Positions 35,131 through 43,796 of a stretch of DNA of 64,000 nt are shown piece after piece. The position numbers and the translations under genes are program-made. The notes below the pieces were generated by a model. It ran no database searches, had not been told where the DNA came from, and was given only the letters and a program-made list of their open reading frames with translations. Every line of letters starts with the position of its first letter. Position 1 is the stretch's first letter. This stretch comes from Rhizorhabdus wittichii RW1 (lineage in GTDB: Bacteria > Pseudomonadota > Alphaproteobacteria > Sphingomonadales > Sphingomonadaceae): contig CP000699.1 in assembly GCA_000016765.1 (NCBI GenBank), positions 1,922,001 to 1,986,000 on the forward strand, given 5' to 3'.

Positions 35131-35150
35131 TGTTTGCAACAAATGCATTG
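35131..35150. promoter_or_regulatory. TGTTTGCAACAAATG element upstream of the TauD gene
   Basis: TGTTTGCAACAAATG (35131-35145) matches the acyl-CoA dehydrogenase/TetR site at 15564-15578 in 13 of 15 bases. It lies 50 bp before the TauD start and extends into CATTG, so CAACAAATGCATTG fits the recurrent element. Confidence 0.45.
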
Positions 35151-35199
35151 CTCCGGCACATTGCGACGATCGAGACTCGGCCGACAGCAGGAGCCAGCC

Positions 35200-36153
35200 A
35201 TGTTCCCTTTCCGCATCGAACCGCTGACGCCGTCCGGCGAAGCCATCCAGATCCATGGCCTCGAACGGGCGCATCTGACGGACGCCGCCGTCCGCGAGGA
35301 GCTGAACCGGCTGTGGATACGCCATGGGCTCGTCGTCTTTCGCGGCATGGACGACAGCGACGAGCTGCATATCGAGCTCAGCCGCGTCTTCGGCCCCTTC
35401 CAGCTCCATCCGATCAAGCAGGGCAACACCGATCCGTCGCGGCTGGAGATCACCAACGTCCAATATGAACCCGGCGGCGAGAACGGCAACGTCTACACCG
35501 TCAACGGCGTCGACCTCGGCGGCTGGCTGCCGCTCCATTTCGACCTGGTCTATTTCGACAAGGTCAACCATGGCGGCCTGCTGCGCCCGCGCGTGATCCC
35601 ACCGGAGATGGGCGGGACGGTCTTCCTCGACAAGATCGCGGCCTATGAGACCCTGCCCGACGAGTTGAAGCGGCGGGCCGAGGGGCTGGAGGTCGTCTAC
35701 GACTTCTACATGGACATCTCGACGATGAAGAACAGCGTCGACGACATCCGGCTGGTCCGGATGGGCAAGAAGTTCCGCGACATCCAGCAGCGCGAGGACA
35801 GCTATCCGCGCTCGATCCACCCGCTCGTCTATGCCCAGAAGGAAAGCGGGCGGAAGATGCTCAACCTCTCGCCCTGGTTCGCCGACGAGCTGCTCGGCCT
35901 CGACAAGGCCGAGGGCGACGCGCTGCTCGGCGAGCTGGTGCGGCACACGCTGTCGCATCCCCAGATCCACGTCCACCGCTGGACCCCGGGCGACATCGTG
36001 CTGTGGGACAATTGGCGCATGCTCCACGGCGCCGAAGGGCTGCCCCCGGAAAGCGGCAGCCGCTGGCTGCAGCGCACCACCCTCGCCGGCGACTATGCGC
36101 TGGGCCGGCTCGAAGGCGCCGAGAACAGCGCGCTGGAGCTGGTCGACGTCTGA
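35200..36153 (+). CDS. TauD/TfdA-family Fe(II)/2-oxoglutarate dioxygenase
   Basis: The 317-residue enzyme has the iron-binding facial triad His113-x-Asp115 (PLHFDLVYF) and His276 (RMLHGAEG), and the 2-oxoglutarate-binding Arg292 (QRTTLAGDY). These dioxygenases hydroxylate sulfonates, aryloxyalkanoates or other carboxylates, often releasing an aldehyde or cleaving an ether. Earlier in-frame starts lack a site; ATG 35200 has AGGAG seven bases upstream. It is divergent from the TonB receptor and ends in a terminator. The substrate cannot be read from the sequence. Confidence 0.92.
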   Translation: MFPFRIEPLTPSGEAIQIHGLERAHLTDAAVREELNRLWIRHGLVVFRGMDDSDELHIELSRVFGPFQLHPIKQGNTDPSRLEITNVQYEPGGENGNVYTVNGVDLGGWLPLHFDLVYFDKVNHGGLLRPRVIPPEMGGTVFLDKIAAYETLPDELKRRAEGLEVVYDFYMDISTMKNSVDDIRLVRMGKKFRDIQQREDSYPRSIHPLVYAQKESGRKMLNLSPWFADELLGLDKAEGDALLGELVRHTLSHPQIHVHRWTPGDIVLWDNWRMLHGAEGLPPESGSRWLQRTTLAGDYALGRLEGAENSALELVDV

Positions 36154-36192
36154 AAGTCCGTTTGGAAATGATCCTGCGGATCATGTGAGGCG

Positions 36193-36270
36193 GCGCCGGC
36201 CCGCTCCCCCACCCGACCTCCCACTCAGTATATCCTTGATGGGAGGTCGGGTGGGGGAGCGGGCCGGCGC
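36193..36270. repeat. Perfect 31-bp inverted repeat with 16-base loop
   Basis: The arms 36193-36223 and 36240-36270 are exact reverse complements over 31 bp, starting GCGCCGGCCCGCTCCCCC and ending ACCTCCCA at the loop. They lie between converging genes (TauD and an amidohydrolase). The arm is far longer than a normal terminator stem and resembles a mobile intergenic hairpin repeat. Confidence 0.8.
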
Positions 36271-36286
36271 GGTGAAACCGCGTTTT
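36268..36286 (+). terminator. Rho-independent terminator after the TauD gene
   Basis: CGCGGT-GAA-ACCGCG followed at once by TTTT is a compact 6-bp stem with triloop, overlapping the end of the long inverted repeat. Confidence 0.65.
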
Positions 36287-36301
36287 CCCTGACGACGAAT
36301 A

Positions 36302-37495
36302 TCAGAACGGCGCGCGCGACAGGTCGAGATTGTAGATCCGCTGGGCGTTGCCGCCGAAGATCTTGCCGCGCTCCTGCGGCGTCATCGCCTCGATCGCGCC
36401 TTCCATATAGTGGAAGCTGTCGGGATAGAGGCAGGTCGGATGCGGGAAATCGGTCTCGAACATCAGATTGTCGATGCCGATCTTGCGCGCGGTGTGGACG
36501 ATATCGTCGCGCTCGAACCAGGAGCAGATGTAGATCTGCCGCCGGAAGACGTCCTTGGGCGAATCCCGATAGTCCATCGCCGCCTCGCGCATCTGATATT
36601 CGAGCGCCTCGAGGAAGAAGGGCACCCAGCCGGCGCCGCTTTCGACCGAGACGATCTTGAGCGCCGGGAAGCGCTCCAGCACGCGGGTGAGCAGGATGTT
36701 GGCGAGCACCCGCATATTGCCGACGAACAGCATCAGCGATCCATAGGCCAGCTTGACCTCGTCGGGATGCCCCGGCCAGAGGCCGGCGCCGAACCAGGTC
36801 ATCGACTCGTCCGAGGCGCCGATGTGGAAATTGACCGGCAGGCCGAGCGCGCTGCACGCCTCCCACAGCGGATACCAGTGCGGATCGCCGAGATGGGGCA
36901 GCCCGTGGAGATGCGGGTCCGAATTCATGTTGATGCCGCGAAGCCCCATCGCGGCGCAGCGCTCGGCCTCCTTGACCGCCAGCTTGACGTCCCACCAGGG
37001 CACCATCGTCATCGGATAGATACGGTTGCCGGAATCGGCCTGCATCTCCGCCATGGCGTCGTTGAAGATCGTCATGCTGACGTTGCGCAGCTCCTCGTCG
37101 ATCATCATCGACTTCTGCCCGCCGAAGCCGAGCAGATTGGGATAGGCGATCTGCGCGGCGATCCCCTCCCGGTCCATGAAGGCGATGCGCGACGTCAGGT
37201 CGTAGGCGCCGGGATGGACGTCGGCGAGCTGCAGGTCGCGGAACGCCATGCCGACCGTCTTCGACCCGTCCTTCCGGATCGCGCTGGAGGCGCCTTCGCG
37301 GTTGAGCGTCTGGCCGTCGATGATCCAGTCCCAGCGGCCGTCGATATCGCGGACCTGCGGCACGCGGTCGCGGTACTTCCCCGGCGCGCGCGAGGTCCAG
37401 AGGTCGTACCATTCGCTGACATGCGTATCGGCGTCGACGACCCGGATGCCGGGCAACAGCTCATGGGCGGTCGGCTTCTGCAAAGTGGTGGCCAT
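36302..37495 (-). CDS. Amidohydrolase family 2 protein (ACMSD/DHB-decarboxylase-like)
   Basis: The 397-residue TIM-barrel protein has an N-terminal metal motif DADTH (Asp23 and His25, D-x-H in place of H-x-H), VNFHIGASDES in the barrel and ETDFPHPTCLYPDS at the C-terminal metal Asp. This form is common in a sphingomonad-rich branch of the amidohydrolase_2 family, whose known members are decarboxylases or C-C/C-N hydrolases. ATG 37495 has GGGAG seven bases upstream. It is last in the minus-strand meta-cleavage block, 58 bp after a CoA transferase. Confidence 0.9.
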   Translation of the reverse strand: MATTLQKPTAHELLPGIRVVDADTHVSEWYDLWTSRAPGKYRDRVPQVRDIDGRWDWIIDGQTLNREGASSAIRKDGSKTVGMAFRDLQLADVHPGAYDLTSRIAFMDREGIAAQIAYPNLLGFGGQKSMMIDEELRNVSMTIFNDAMAEMQADSGNRIYPMTMVPWWDVKLAVKEAERCAAMGLRGINMNSDPHLHGLPHLGDPHWYPLWEACSALGLPVNFHIGASDESMTWFGAGLWPGHPDEVKLAYGSLMLFVGNMRVLANILLTRVLERFPALKIVSVESGAGWVPFFLEALEYQMREAAMDYRDSPKDVFRRQIYICSWFERDDIVHTARKIGIDNLMFETDFPHPTCLYPDSFHYMEGAIEAMTPQERGKIFGGNAQRIYNLDLSRAPF

Positions 37496-37553
37496 ATGAC
37501 AACTCCCATCCCAATCGATCAGGCACAGGCGGGCCGCCAGGCCATGTCCGGCG

Positions 37554-38750
37554 TCAGCCGACGCTGCGAGACCCGCGCATTTCCGCGATCCGGCCGGCCG
37601 GATATCCGAGCTCGGCCAGGATCGCGTCGGTATGCGCGCCGAGCGACGGCGCCAGCGCGCAGGCATTGATCGGGGTCTCGGCGAGCCGCGCTATGCCGTT
37701 GAGCAGCCGCACCGGCCCCACCGCCTCGGTCTCGAACTCGACGAAGCCGCCATTGTGGCGCACCTGGGGATCGTCGAAATAGCCGTCTATGTCGTTGACC
37801 GGCGCGAAGGGGAGCCGGTGGGCGCGGGTGATCGCCAGCACCTCCGCCACCGTCTTGCCCTCGCAGGTCGCGGCGATCTCGCCGATCAGCTCGGGCTGGT
37901 GGACGTTGCGGCCGCCCGGCGTGCTGTAGCGCGCGTCGCGCATCAGGTCCTCGCGCCCGAAGGCGCGACAGGCCTCCTCGAACTGGTCCTGGGTCAGCAG
38001 ATAGCCGATGATCTTGCCGTCGCGCAGCGGGATCAGGTTGTAGATGTCCGCGGTGAACGGCGCCTCGGGCGGGGCATCGACGAACGAGCGGGTGTAGATA
38101 TGGTCGGGCAGCATGAAGCTGGCGTAGGAATCGAGGATGGTCGCGTCGATCTTCTGCCCGCCGCCGCCCGCGCGCCGGTGGATCACCGCCGCCAGCGCCG
38201 CCAGCGCCGCCGAATAGCCGGCCACCTTGTCCGCCTGGACGCTGCGGATCGCCCGGGGCTTCTCGGGGGTGCCCTGGATCGGCATGAAGCCGGTCAGCCC
38301 CTGGACCATCATGTCGTAGCCGGGCTGGTCGCGATAGGGGCCTTCGGTGCCGTAGCCGGTGATCTGCACCGAGATCAGGCCGGGATTGTCGACGATCAGG
38401 CTGTCATGGTCGAGCCCCATCTCCTCGACCGCGCCGACGCGCATGTTCTGGAGGAAGATATCTGCCTTGGCGAGCAGCCCGCGCAGCACGGCCATGCCCT
38501 CTGCCGACTTGAGGTTCAGCGCGATGCTGCGCTTGTTGCGGTTCCACTGCGCGAAGGCGGCCGAGACCCCCTTATAGACCGGCGGGATCACCCGCATCAC
38601 CTCGCCGCCGAGCGGCTCGATCTTGATGACATCGGCGCCGAGGTCGGCCAGCAGCTGCCCGCAGATCGGGGCGGCGACCATCGTCCCCAGCTCGACCACC
38701 CGGATCGAGGCGAGCGCTCCCTTGCCCGATCGGTTGCCCCCGTTCGTCAC
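37554..38750 (-). CDS. Class III CoA transferase (CaiB/BaiF family)
   Basis: The 398-residue protein opens with IRVVELGTMVAAPICGQ and has GYGTEGPYRDQPGYDMMVQG, where the Asp of YDMM is at the family position for the acyl-enzyme aspartate. It should move CoA between an acyl-CoA and a free acid. It is a close paralog of the gene at 46057 (both have SAAFAQWNRNK). I chose GTG 38750, overlapping the ABM stop (GTGA); an ATG at 38771 overlaps that gene by 25 bp and has only a badly spaced site. Confidence 0.88.
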   Translation of the reverse strand: MTNGGNRSGKGALASIRVVELGTMVAAPICGQLLADLGADVIKIEPLGGEVMRVIPPVYKGVSAAFAQWNRNKRSIALNLKSAEGMAVLRGLLAKADIFLQNMRVGAVEEMGLDHDSLIVDNPGLISVQITGYGTEGPYRDQPGYDMMVQGLTGFMPIQGTPEKPRAIRSVQADKVAGYSAALAALAAVIHRRAGGGGQKIDATILDSYASFMLPDHIYTRSFVDAPPEAPFTADIYNLIPLRDGKIIGYLLTQDQFEEACRAFGREDLMRDARYSTPGGRNVHQPELIGEIAATCEGKTVAEVLAITRAHRLPFAPVNDIDGYFDDPQVRHNGGFVEFETEAVGPVRLLNGIARLAETPINACALAPSLGAHTDAILAELGYPAGRIAEMRGSRSVG

Positions 38751-39043
38751 GGCGCGCCGACCGGGTCGCATTTCTCCATCTGCGGCCGCGCCGCGAGCAG
38801 CGGCGCCATCTTCTCCATCGCCGTGCGCAGATAGGGCGCGGCCATGTGCGCCTCGAGCGCCGCTTCCGACGCATAGCTCTCCACCACGCGATAGATGCCG
38901 TCGCGTCCGCGCGCCTTGGCGAACTGATAGAGCAGCGCCTCGGGCTCGTTAGCGCGGACCTCGCGCATCAGCTCGGCCACCGCCGCCTCGAAATCGGCTT
39001 CCGCGCCCGGCCGGACGCTCAGTTCCCCGACAAGATAGACCAT
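38747..39043 (-). CDS. ABM-domain (antibiotic biosynthesis monooxygenase-like) protein
   Basis: The 98-residue ferredoxin-like-fold protein has VGELSVRPGAEADFEAAV and YRVVESYASEAALEAHMAAP, the usual ABM/YgiN pattern. Such dimers are cofactor-free quinol monooxygenases or heme-degrading enzymes, but many have no known role. It has a strong GGAGGAATAT site before ATG 39043, overlaps the CoA transferase by 4 bp, and follows an acyl-CoA dehydrogenase. Confidence 0.88.
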   Translation of the reverse strand: MVYLVGELSVRPGAEADFEAAVAELMREVRANEPEALLYQFAKARGRDGIYRVVESYASEAALEAHMAAPYLRTAMEKMAPLLAARPQMEKCDPVGAP

Positions 39044-39084
39044 ATATTCCTCCTCGCGGCGCATCCGCGCCGCCTGTGACCGGG

Positions 39085-40176
39085 TCAGACGCTGGCGACG
39101 CCTTCGAGCATCGAAAGCGTCCGCGCGTTGCGGAACCAGAGCTCGACCGGATTGGCGCGCATGAAGCCGTGGCCGCCCATCAGCTGCACGCCCTCGTCGG
39201 TGATCCAGGTCGCCTGCTGACGGGTGTAGCTCTGCGCCAGCGACGCGCTGCGGGTGGCCGGCTCGCCCTTGTCGATCTCGGTCGCGGCGCGCCAGCACAT
39301 CCAGCGGCTGGCCTCGGTCTCGACGAACATGTCGACCAGGCGGAAGGCTACGCTCTGCTTGCGCGCGAGCGCCGATCCGTGGACGTGGCGCTCCTTGGTA
39401 TATTCGACCGAATGATCGTACACGCCGCGGCAGACGCCGACGAGGATCGAGGAGGCGCCGACGCGCGCGGCATCGACGATCCGCTGGACGTCGCAGCCGC
39501 GATTCTCCCCGAGCCGAGCCTCGTGGCCCAGCACGACATTGTCGAAGCGCACCGTGACCGAGGCGACGCCGGCGAGGCCGACCTGCCGATCGCCGTCGTC
39601 GACCGTGACGCCGGGCGCGTCACGCGGCACGATGAAGGCATCGGGCTTACCGTCATGCTCGGCGATCACCAGGAAATGGCTGCACCGCCCGCCCAGCGGC
39701 ACCTGGATCTTGGCGCCGGACAGGCGATAGCCGGCCGGATCGGCCTCCGCCCTGGTCGACAGCGCATCGATGCCGTTGGCGATCAGCCCCGGCTCGGTCA
39801 GCGCGATCGCCGCGGCCTGGTAGCGATCGCCCGCGAATTGGGGCAGCAGCGCCTCCTTCTGGGCGGCGGAGCCCTGCTCCTTGACCGCCCGCACGAAGCC
39901 GAGCGGGCTCGCCAGCGCCACGCCGAACGCCGCGTCGGCCCAGCCCAGCTCCTCCAGCAGCAGCGCGCCGAGGATCGCGCTCTGCTCGGGTTCGTCGCCG
40001 TCCTGGTCGATCATCGACTGGACGATGCCGAGGCTCCAGAGCTGGTCGAGGGTCTCGTCGTCGATCCGGCCGTCGACATCGGCCTGGCGGGCGAGCGGGC
40101 GTAGGACCTGGCCCGCGAACTCCCTGACGGTGGAGCGAGCGATCTCCTGCTCTTCGGTAAGTTCGAACGAAATCAA
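39085..40176 (-). CDS. Acyl-CoA dehydrogenase family protein
   Basis: The 363-residue protein has ALTEPGLIANGID in the middle domain, LMGGHGFMRANP in the C-terminal helix bundle, and ends LSMLEGVASV with Glu358 as candidate catalytic base. The usual SGS flavin-contact motif is altered (EPGLIANG). I start at TTG 40176, because GGAGGGA lies 8 bases upstream; another TTG two codons earlier abuts this site and no ATG is available. It is followed by ABM and CoA-transferase genes, so it probably acts on a CoA ester formed in this block. Confidence 0.85.
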   Translation of the reverse strand: MISFELTEEQEIARSTVREFAGQVLRPLARQADVDGRIDDETLDQLWSLGIVQSMIDQDGDEPEQSAILGALLLEELGWADAAFGVALASPLGFVRAVKEQGSAAQKEALLPQFAGDRYQAAAIALTEPGLIANGIDALSTRAEADPAGYRLSGAKIQVPLGGRCSHFLVIAEHDGKPDAFIVPRDAPGVTVDDGDRQVGLAGVASVTVRFDNVVLGHEARLGENRGCDVQRIVDAARVGASSILVGVCRGVYDHSVEYTKERHVHGSALARKQSVAFRLVDMFVETEASRWMCWRAATEIDKGEPATRSASLAQSYTRQQATWITDEGVQLMGGHGFMRANPVELWFRNARTLSMLEGVASV

Positions 40177-40254
40177 GACCAATCCCTCCCGCTTGCGCGT
40201 CCGGCCATCCGGATCGATTCGCGATCCCCTGGCGCCTCGTCGTGTTGCTTATTT

Positions 40255-40274
40255 GTATGATGCAGTTGTTTCAT
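40255..40274. promoter_or_regulatory. ATGA/TCAT dyad upstream of the acyl-CoA dehydrogenase
   Basis: ATGATGCAGTTGTTTCAT (40257-40274) has ATGA and TCAT ends and, on the minus strand, the core ATGAAACAACTGCAT. It lies in the 94-bp gap before the acyl-CoA dehydrogenase gene and overlaps the stop of the preceding amidohydrolase, so the downstream four genes may have their own promoter. Confidence 0.45.
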
Positions 40275-41272
40275 CTTATGTCAAGGAATCTCGTCGCGGC
40301 TCCGCGACGGACCGAATCCGCCTCCCCGGCGGTCAGGTCGGCGGACGCGATGAAGGCCGCCGGATCCTCCTGCATGATCAGATAAGGATAGTCGGTGCCC
40401 GCGCAGACCTGGCCGGGCGCCATGTCCCGCGCGACGTGGCGCAGCAAGGCGGGCTCATAGACGTTGCTGTCGTAGAACAGCCGCCGCGCCTGCGCGCTCG
40501 GCGCGGTCGACAGCCGATCGCGCAGCTCCGGCACCATGCGCCACCCCTGGTCGAGCCGCCCGATCAGCGACGCCATCGCCCCGCCGCCATGGCTGAGCGC
40601 GATCCGCAGGCGCGGATGGCGCTCGAGCACGCCCTCGGTGATCAGCGAGGCCCCGGCCATCGCGACGTCGAGCGGGAAGCCGACCATCGGCGTGAAGAAA
40701 GGCGCGTGCCGCATCACGGCGGCGGTCGCGACCGGATGCAGCGCATGGACGAAGATGGCGAGATCGCCCGCCTCGGCGGCGGCGAAGACCGGCGCGAAAC
40801 GCTCCTCGCCAGGCAGCGCGCCGCCGACATTGCTGCCGATCTCGATCCCGTCCACGCCGAAGCGCGCCTTCAGGTCGCGCATGTAGCGCGCCGCGCGCGC
40901 GGGCTCCTGCATCGGCACCATCGCGAGCCCGCGGAACCGGTCCGGCCGGCGCGCCACCATCTCGGCGATCGCGGCGTTGACGTGATCGGCCAGATATTCG
41001 GCATGCGCCGCGTCCTGCCAGTAGGACAGCAGCTCGGGCATCGGCGACAGCAGCTGGATCGCCACCCCGTCGCGGTCCATGTCCTCGCAGCGCCGCGCGA
41101 CGTCCCAGGACCGGTCGTCGAGCTCGCGGAAGGGCTTGTCGCCCAGCATCAGCGTCGCCCGCGCCGCGTCCTGGCAGCGCATGCACGGCCAGGGCGCGCT
41201 GCTGCCGGGATCGACCGGCAGCGCGCGCGGGGTCATGTGGCTGTGGATGTCGATGAGGCCGGGCGCGCTCAT
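40271..41272 (-). CDS. ACMSD-like amidohydrolase, possible ring-fission-product decarboxylase
   Basis: The 333-residue protein has metal ligands His10/His12 (DIHSHMTP), the ALSHGGGAMAS barrel segment and AGTDYPYLIMQED with the C-terminal metal Asp, as in 2-amino-3-carboxymuconate semialdehyde decarboxylase (ACMSD). Its ATG overlaps the stop of the meta-cleavage-product hydrolase (ATGA). ACMSD acts on an extradiol ring-cleavage product with an extra carboxylate, so here it may decarboxylate a carboxylated meta-cleavage product. A hydrolase role is the alternative. Confidence 0.87.
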   Translation of the reverse strand: MSAPGLIDIHSHMTPRALPVDPGSSAPWPCMRCQDAARATLMLGDKPFRELDDRSWDVARRCEDMDRDGVAIQLLSPMPELLSYWQDAAHAEYLADHVNAAIAEMVARRPDRFRGLAMVPMQEPARAARYMRDLKARFGVDGIEIGSNVGGALPGEERFAPVFAAAEAGDLAIFVHALHPVATAAVMRHAPFFTPMVGFPLDVAMAGASLITEGVLERHPRLRIALSHGGGAMASLIGRLDQGWRMVPELRDRLSTAPSAQARRLFYDSNVYEPALLRHVARDMAPGQVCAGTDYPYLIMQEDPAAFIASADLTAGEADSVRRGAATRFLDIR

Positions 41273-42102
41273 GCCCTGTCGAGGAAGTCGTTGACCATGT
41301 CGTTGAACTGGTCGGCGCGCTCCCACTGCACCCAGTGGCCGGTCTTCGGGAAGACGTGCAGCTCGGCATTGGGGATCGACTTCAGGAACACCAGCGCATT
41401 GTCGAACGACAGCACCCGGTCCTCGCGCCCCCAGATGATCAGCGTGCGGTGCTGCAGCTCGTTGAGCGGCTGCCGCCACAGGTCGTCCTTGGGGTTGGCG
41501 CCCCGGCCGCGCAGCGGCGGGTTGGCCATGGTGTCGGGACGGACGCAGGCCTTGTAGCGTTCCTCGACCAGATCGGGCGTGATCATCGACCGGTCGAACA
41601 CCAGCAGGTCGAGCACCTTGTCGAGCTTCTCGCGGGTCGGCCCCTCGCCTTCGTAGAAATGGACCATGCGCAGCAGCCCCTCGGTCGGATGGGGGCTCAG
41701 CGAATAGCCGCCGCCCGGGCCCATCAGGACCATCCGGTTGACGCGATGGGGATGGCGCAGCGCCAGGCTGAGCGTCGTGCCGCCGCCCAGCGAATTGCCG
41801 ATGAAGCTGGCCTTCTCGATCCCCAGCGCGTCCATCAGGCCGAGGATGTTGTCGGCGAAGCCCTCATAGATCGCATCGGCGGTCGGCTGCGACGGAGAGT
41901 CGCCATAGCCGGGCAGGTCGGGGACGATGACGCGCCGCCCGCCGACGGCGAGCGGGGCGATGTTGCGGCGGTAGTTGCTGATCCCCGAGGCGCCGGGCCC
42001 GCCGCCATGGATGGCGATCAGCGGCTCGCCCTCGCCCTGCTCGACATAGGCCATCGGCGTGCCGTTGACCTGAACCGTGCGCTTTTCCAAACCGTCCGTC
42101 AT
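41269..42102 (-). CDS. Meta-cleavage-product C-C hydrolase (BphD/CmtE-like)
   Basis: The 277-residue alpha/beta hydrolase has HGGGPGASG (32-40), characteristic of meta-cleavage-product hydrolases, Ser104 in GNSLGGG, an Asp in WGREDRV and a His in KTGHWVQWE. It hydrolyses the vinylogous 1,5-diketone left by extradiol cleavage into 2-hydroxydienoate and a carboxylic acid. ATG 42102 has GGGAGGACAAG upstream. It sits between the SDR and ACMSD-like genes. The open frame extends into the SDR gene upstream, but this is not a fusion. Confidence 0.93.
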   Translation of the reverse strand: MTDGLEKRTVQVNGTPMAYVEQGEGEPLIAIHGGGPGASGISNYRRNIAPLAVGGRRVIVPDLPGYGDSPSQPTADAIYEGFADNILGLMDALGIEKASFIGNSLGGGTTLSLALRHPHRVNRMVLMGPGGGYSLSPHPTEGLLRMVHFYEGEGPTREKLDKVLDLLVFDRSMITPDLVEERYKACVRPDTMANPPLRGRGANPKDDLWRQPLNELQHRTLIIWGREDRVLSFDNALVFLKSIPNAELHVFPKTGHWVQWERADQFNDMVNDFLDRA

Positions 42103-42116
42103 CTTGTCCTCCCGGG

Positions 42117-42860
42117 TCAGAGCATCGTGCTGCCGCCGTTGACGCTGATCACCTGGCCGGTGACGAACGACGCCTCGGGCGATGCGAGGTAGAAGACCAT
42201 CGACGCCACCTCGTCGGGCTCGCCGGAGCGGCCCTTCGGGATCACCGACAGGAACTGGTCGATCAGCGGATTGCCCTTGGCGGTCTCGGCCTCGACCTGC
42301 GGGGTCCTGATCATGCAGGGGGCGACCGTGTTGATGGTGATGTCCTTGCCGGCGAATTCGCGGGCGAGCCCGGTCGTCAGGCCGTGCATGCCGCCCTTGG
42401 CGGCGTTGTACATGGCGTGCGCCCACAGGCCGTTGCGGACCGAATCCGCCCCCATGTTGACGATCCGTCCATAATCCTGGGCGACCATCAGCGGCAGCAC
42501 CTCGCGCGTGCACCACAGGCAGGTCCACAGGTTGCGGTCGATCGTCGTCCGCATCGTCGCCGGCGTATGATCGGCGAAGGGCATGATGATGCCGCCGCCC
42601 GCATTGTTGACCAGCACGTCGACCCGGCCATGGGCATCGCGCGCCGCGCCGACGAAATCGGCCGCGACCTGCTCGTCGCTCAGGTCGCCGCTGGTCAGGA
42701 TCGCGTCGGGCGCGATCGCCGCCGCCACCGTCGCCAGCGCGCCGGCGTCGATGTCGGCCAGCACCAGCCGGCTTCCCGCCGCGGCGAAGCGGCGCACGAT
42801 CGCCTGGCCGATCGCGCTGGCCGCGCCGGTGACGAGGACGACGGGCCCCTCCCCGCTCAC
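42117..42860 (-). CDS. SDR dehydrogenase, probable cis-dihydrodiol dehydrogenase
   Basis: The 247-residue short-chain dehydrogenase has the nucleotide motif TGAASAIG (11-18; middle Gly replaced by Ala), NNAGGG, and catalytic Ser140, Tyr151 and Lys155 (MYNAAKGG). Its start is a GTG overlapping the extradiol dioxygenase stop (GTGA). Between a Rieske oxygenase and an extradiol dioxygenase, the expected job is to rearomatise a cis-dihydrodiol to a catechol. Confidence 0.9.
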   Translation of the reverse strand: MSGEGPVVLVTGAASAIGQAIVRRFAAAGSRLVLADIDAGALATVAAAIAPDAILTSGDLSDEQVAADFVGAARDAHGRVDVLVNNAGGGIIMPFADHTPATMRTTIDRNLWTCLWCTREVLPLMVAQDYGRIVNMGADSVRNGLWAHAMYNAAKGGMHGLTTGLAREFAGKDITINTVAPCMIRTPQVEAETAKGNPLIDQFLSVIPKGRSGEPDEVASMVFYLASPEASFVTGQVISVNGGSTML

Positions 42861-43774
42861 GCCGCGCTCTCCGCCGGCAGGCGCTCGATCTCGCCATGCT
42901 TGCCGAACTCGGGATCGGGGACCGCCGCCCAGGAATCGAGCGATTCGAGCTTGGCCGGCAGCAGCCGCGCCTCGCGCGCGCCGACCTCGGGGAACTCCTC
43001 CATGCCGAAGCTGTATTCGACGGTCATCCCGTCGGGATCGAGGAAGTAGAGGAAGATCGAATCCGACGGCGGATGCCGCCCAGGCCCATAGACGATCTTC
43101 ACCCCGTTGGCCTTCACCCGGTGATAGGCGCGGCCGATGTCGTCGATGTTCGAGACCATGAAGTTGACATGGTTGAGCCCGATGCGCGTTCCCCCGCCGA
43201 CGCCCAGCGAATGGTGCAGCGGATTGGGGAAGCAGCGCATGAAGCTGACGATGTTATCGACCCGGTCCGACACGCGGAAGTTCATATGCTCGCGCAGGAA
43301 GGCCTCGGTGGCGGGCCGGTCGGTGCTGCTCAGCACGATATGGCCGAGCCGCTGGATGTCGGTATGGCTCGGCACGAACGGCGCCAGCTCGGCCATCGTC
43401 GCATAGAATTCGAAGGTGACGCCGGTGGTCGGCTCGCTGATCCGGAACGCCTCCTCGATGCCGAGATCGCGGCACTCCGCCGCGTCCACCGGGCGCGGCG
43501 CCAGTCCGATCTCCGCGAAATGGGCGCGCGCCGCCTCCAGCGCGTCGCGGTTCTCCATCTGCCAGGCGGCGCGCTTCACGCCGGGCACGTCGCCGCGCAC
43601 CAGCAACAGGTCGTGATGCTTGTCGCTGCAGCGCAGATAGACGCGGTCGGCGCCGCCCGCGCCGTCGTCGGTCAGCCCGAGGACATCGGTGTAGAAGGCG
43701 CGCGACCGTTCGAGATCGCTGACGTTGAGCGCCAGATAGCCGAGGCGGCGATAGCGGATGTTCGAAACCGACAT
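42857..43774 (-). CDS. Type I extradiol (catechol-2,3-type) dioxygenase
   Basis: The 305-residue two-domain VOC enzyme has the Fe(II) ligands His145 (GHIVLSS), His202 (NHVNFMV) and Glu253 (TVEYSFG), and second-shell His187/188 (PLHHSLG) and Tyr243, as in BphC-type dioxygenases. It cleaves a catechol next to the hydroxyls. ATG 43774 has GAGGGGA eight bases upstream. It lies directly after the Rieske oxygenase subunit genes and before the dehydrogenase and hydrolase, so the whole is a meta-cleavage route. Confidence 0.94.
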   Translation of the reverse strand: MSVSNIRYRRLGYLALNVSDLERSRAFYTDVLGLTDDGAGGADRVYLRCSDKHHDLLLVRGDVPGVKRAAWQMENRDALEAARAHFAEIGLAPRPVDAAECRDLGIEEAFRISEPTTGVTFEFYATMAELAPFVPSHTDIQRLGHIVLSSTDRPATEAFLREHMNFRVSDRVDNIVSFMRCFPNPLHHSLGVGGGTRIGLNHVNFMVSNIDDIGRAYHRVKANGVKIVYGPGRHPPSDSIFLYFLDPDGMTVEYSFGMEEFPEVGAREARLLPAKLESLDSWAAVPDPEFGKHGEIERLPAESAA

Positions 43775-43796
43775 GGGAAATCCCCTCGCCAACCGG

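Noticed and set aside
36193-36286. The 31-bp inverted repeat as a simple terminator
   Set aside because: It lacks a T tract and is much longer than needed; the adjacent CGCGGT-GAA-ACCGCG-TTTT better explains termination.
41269-42897. Apparent 542-residue fusion of SDR and meta-cleavage hydrolase
   Set aside because: The first half is out of frame with the true SDR gene (42117-42860); the hydrolase has a strong start at 42102.
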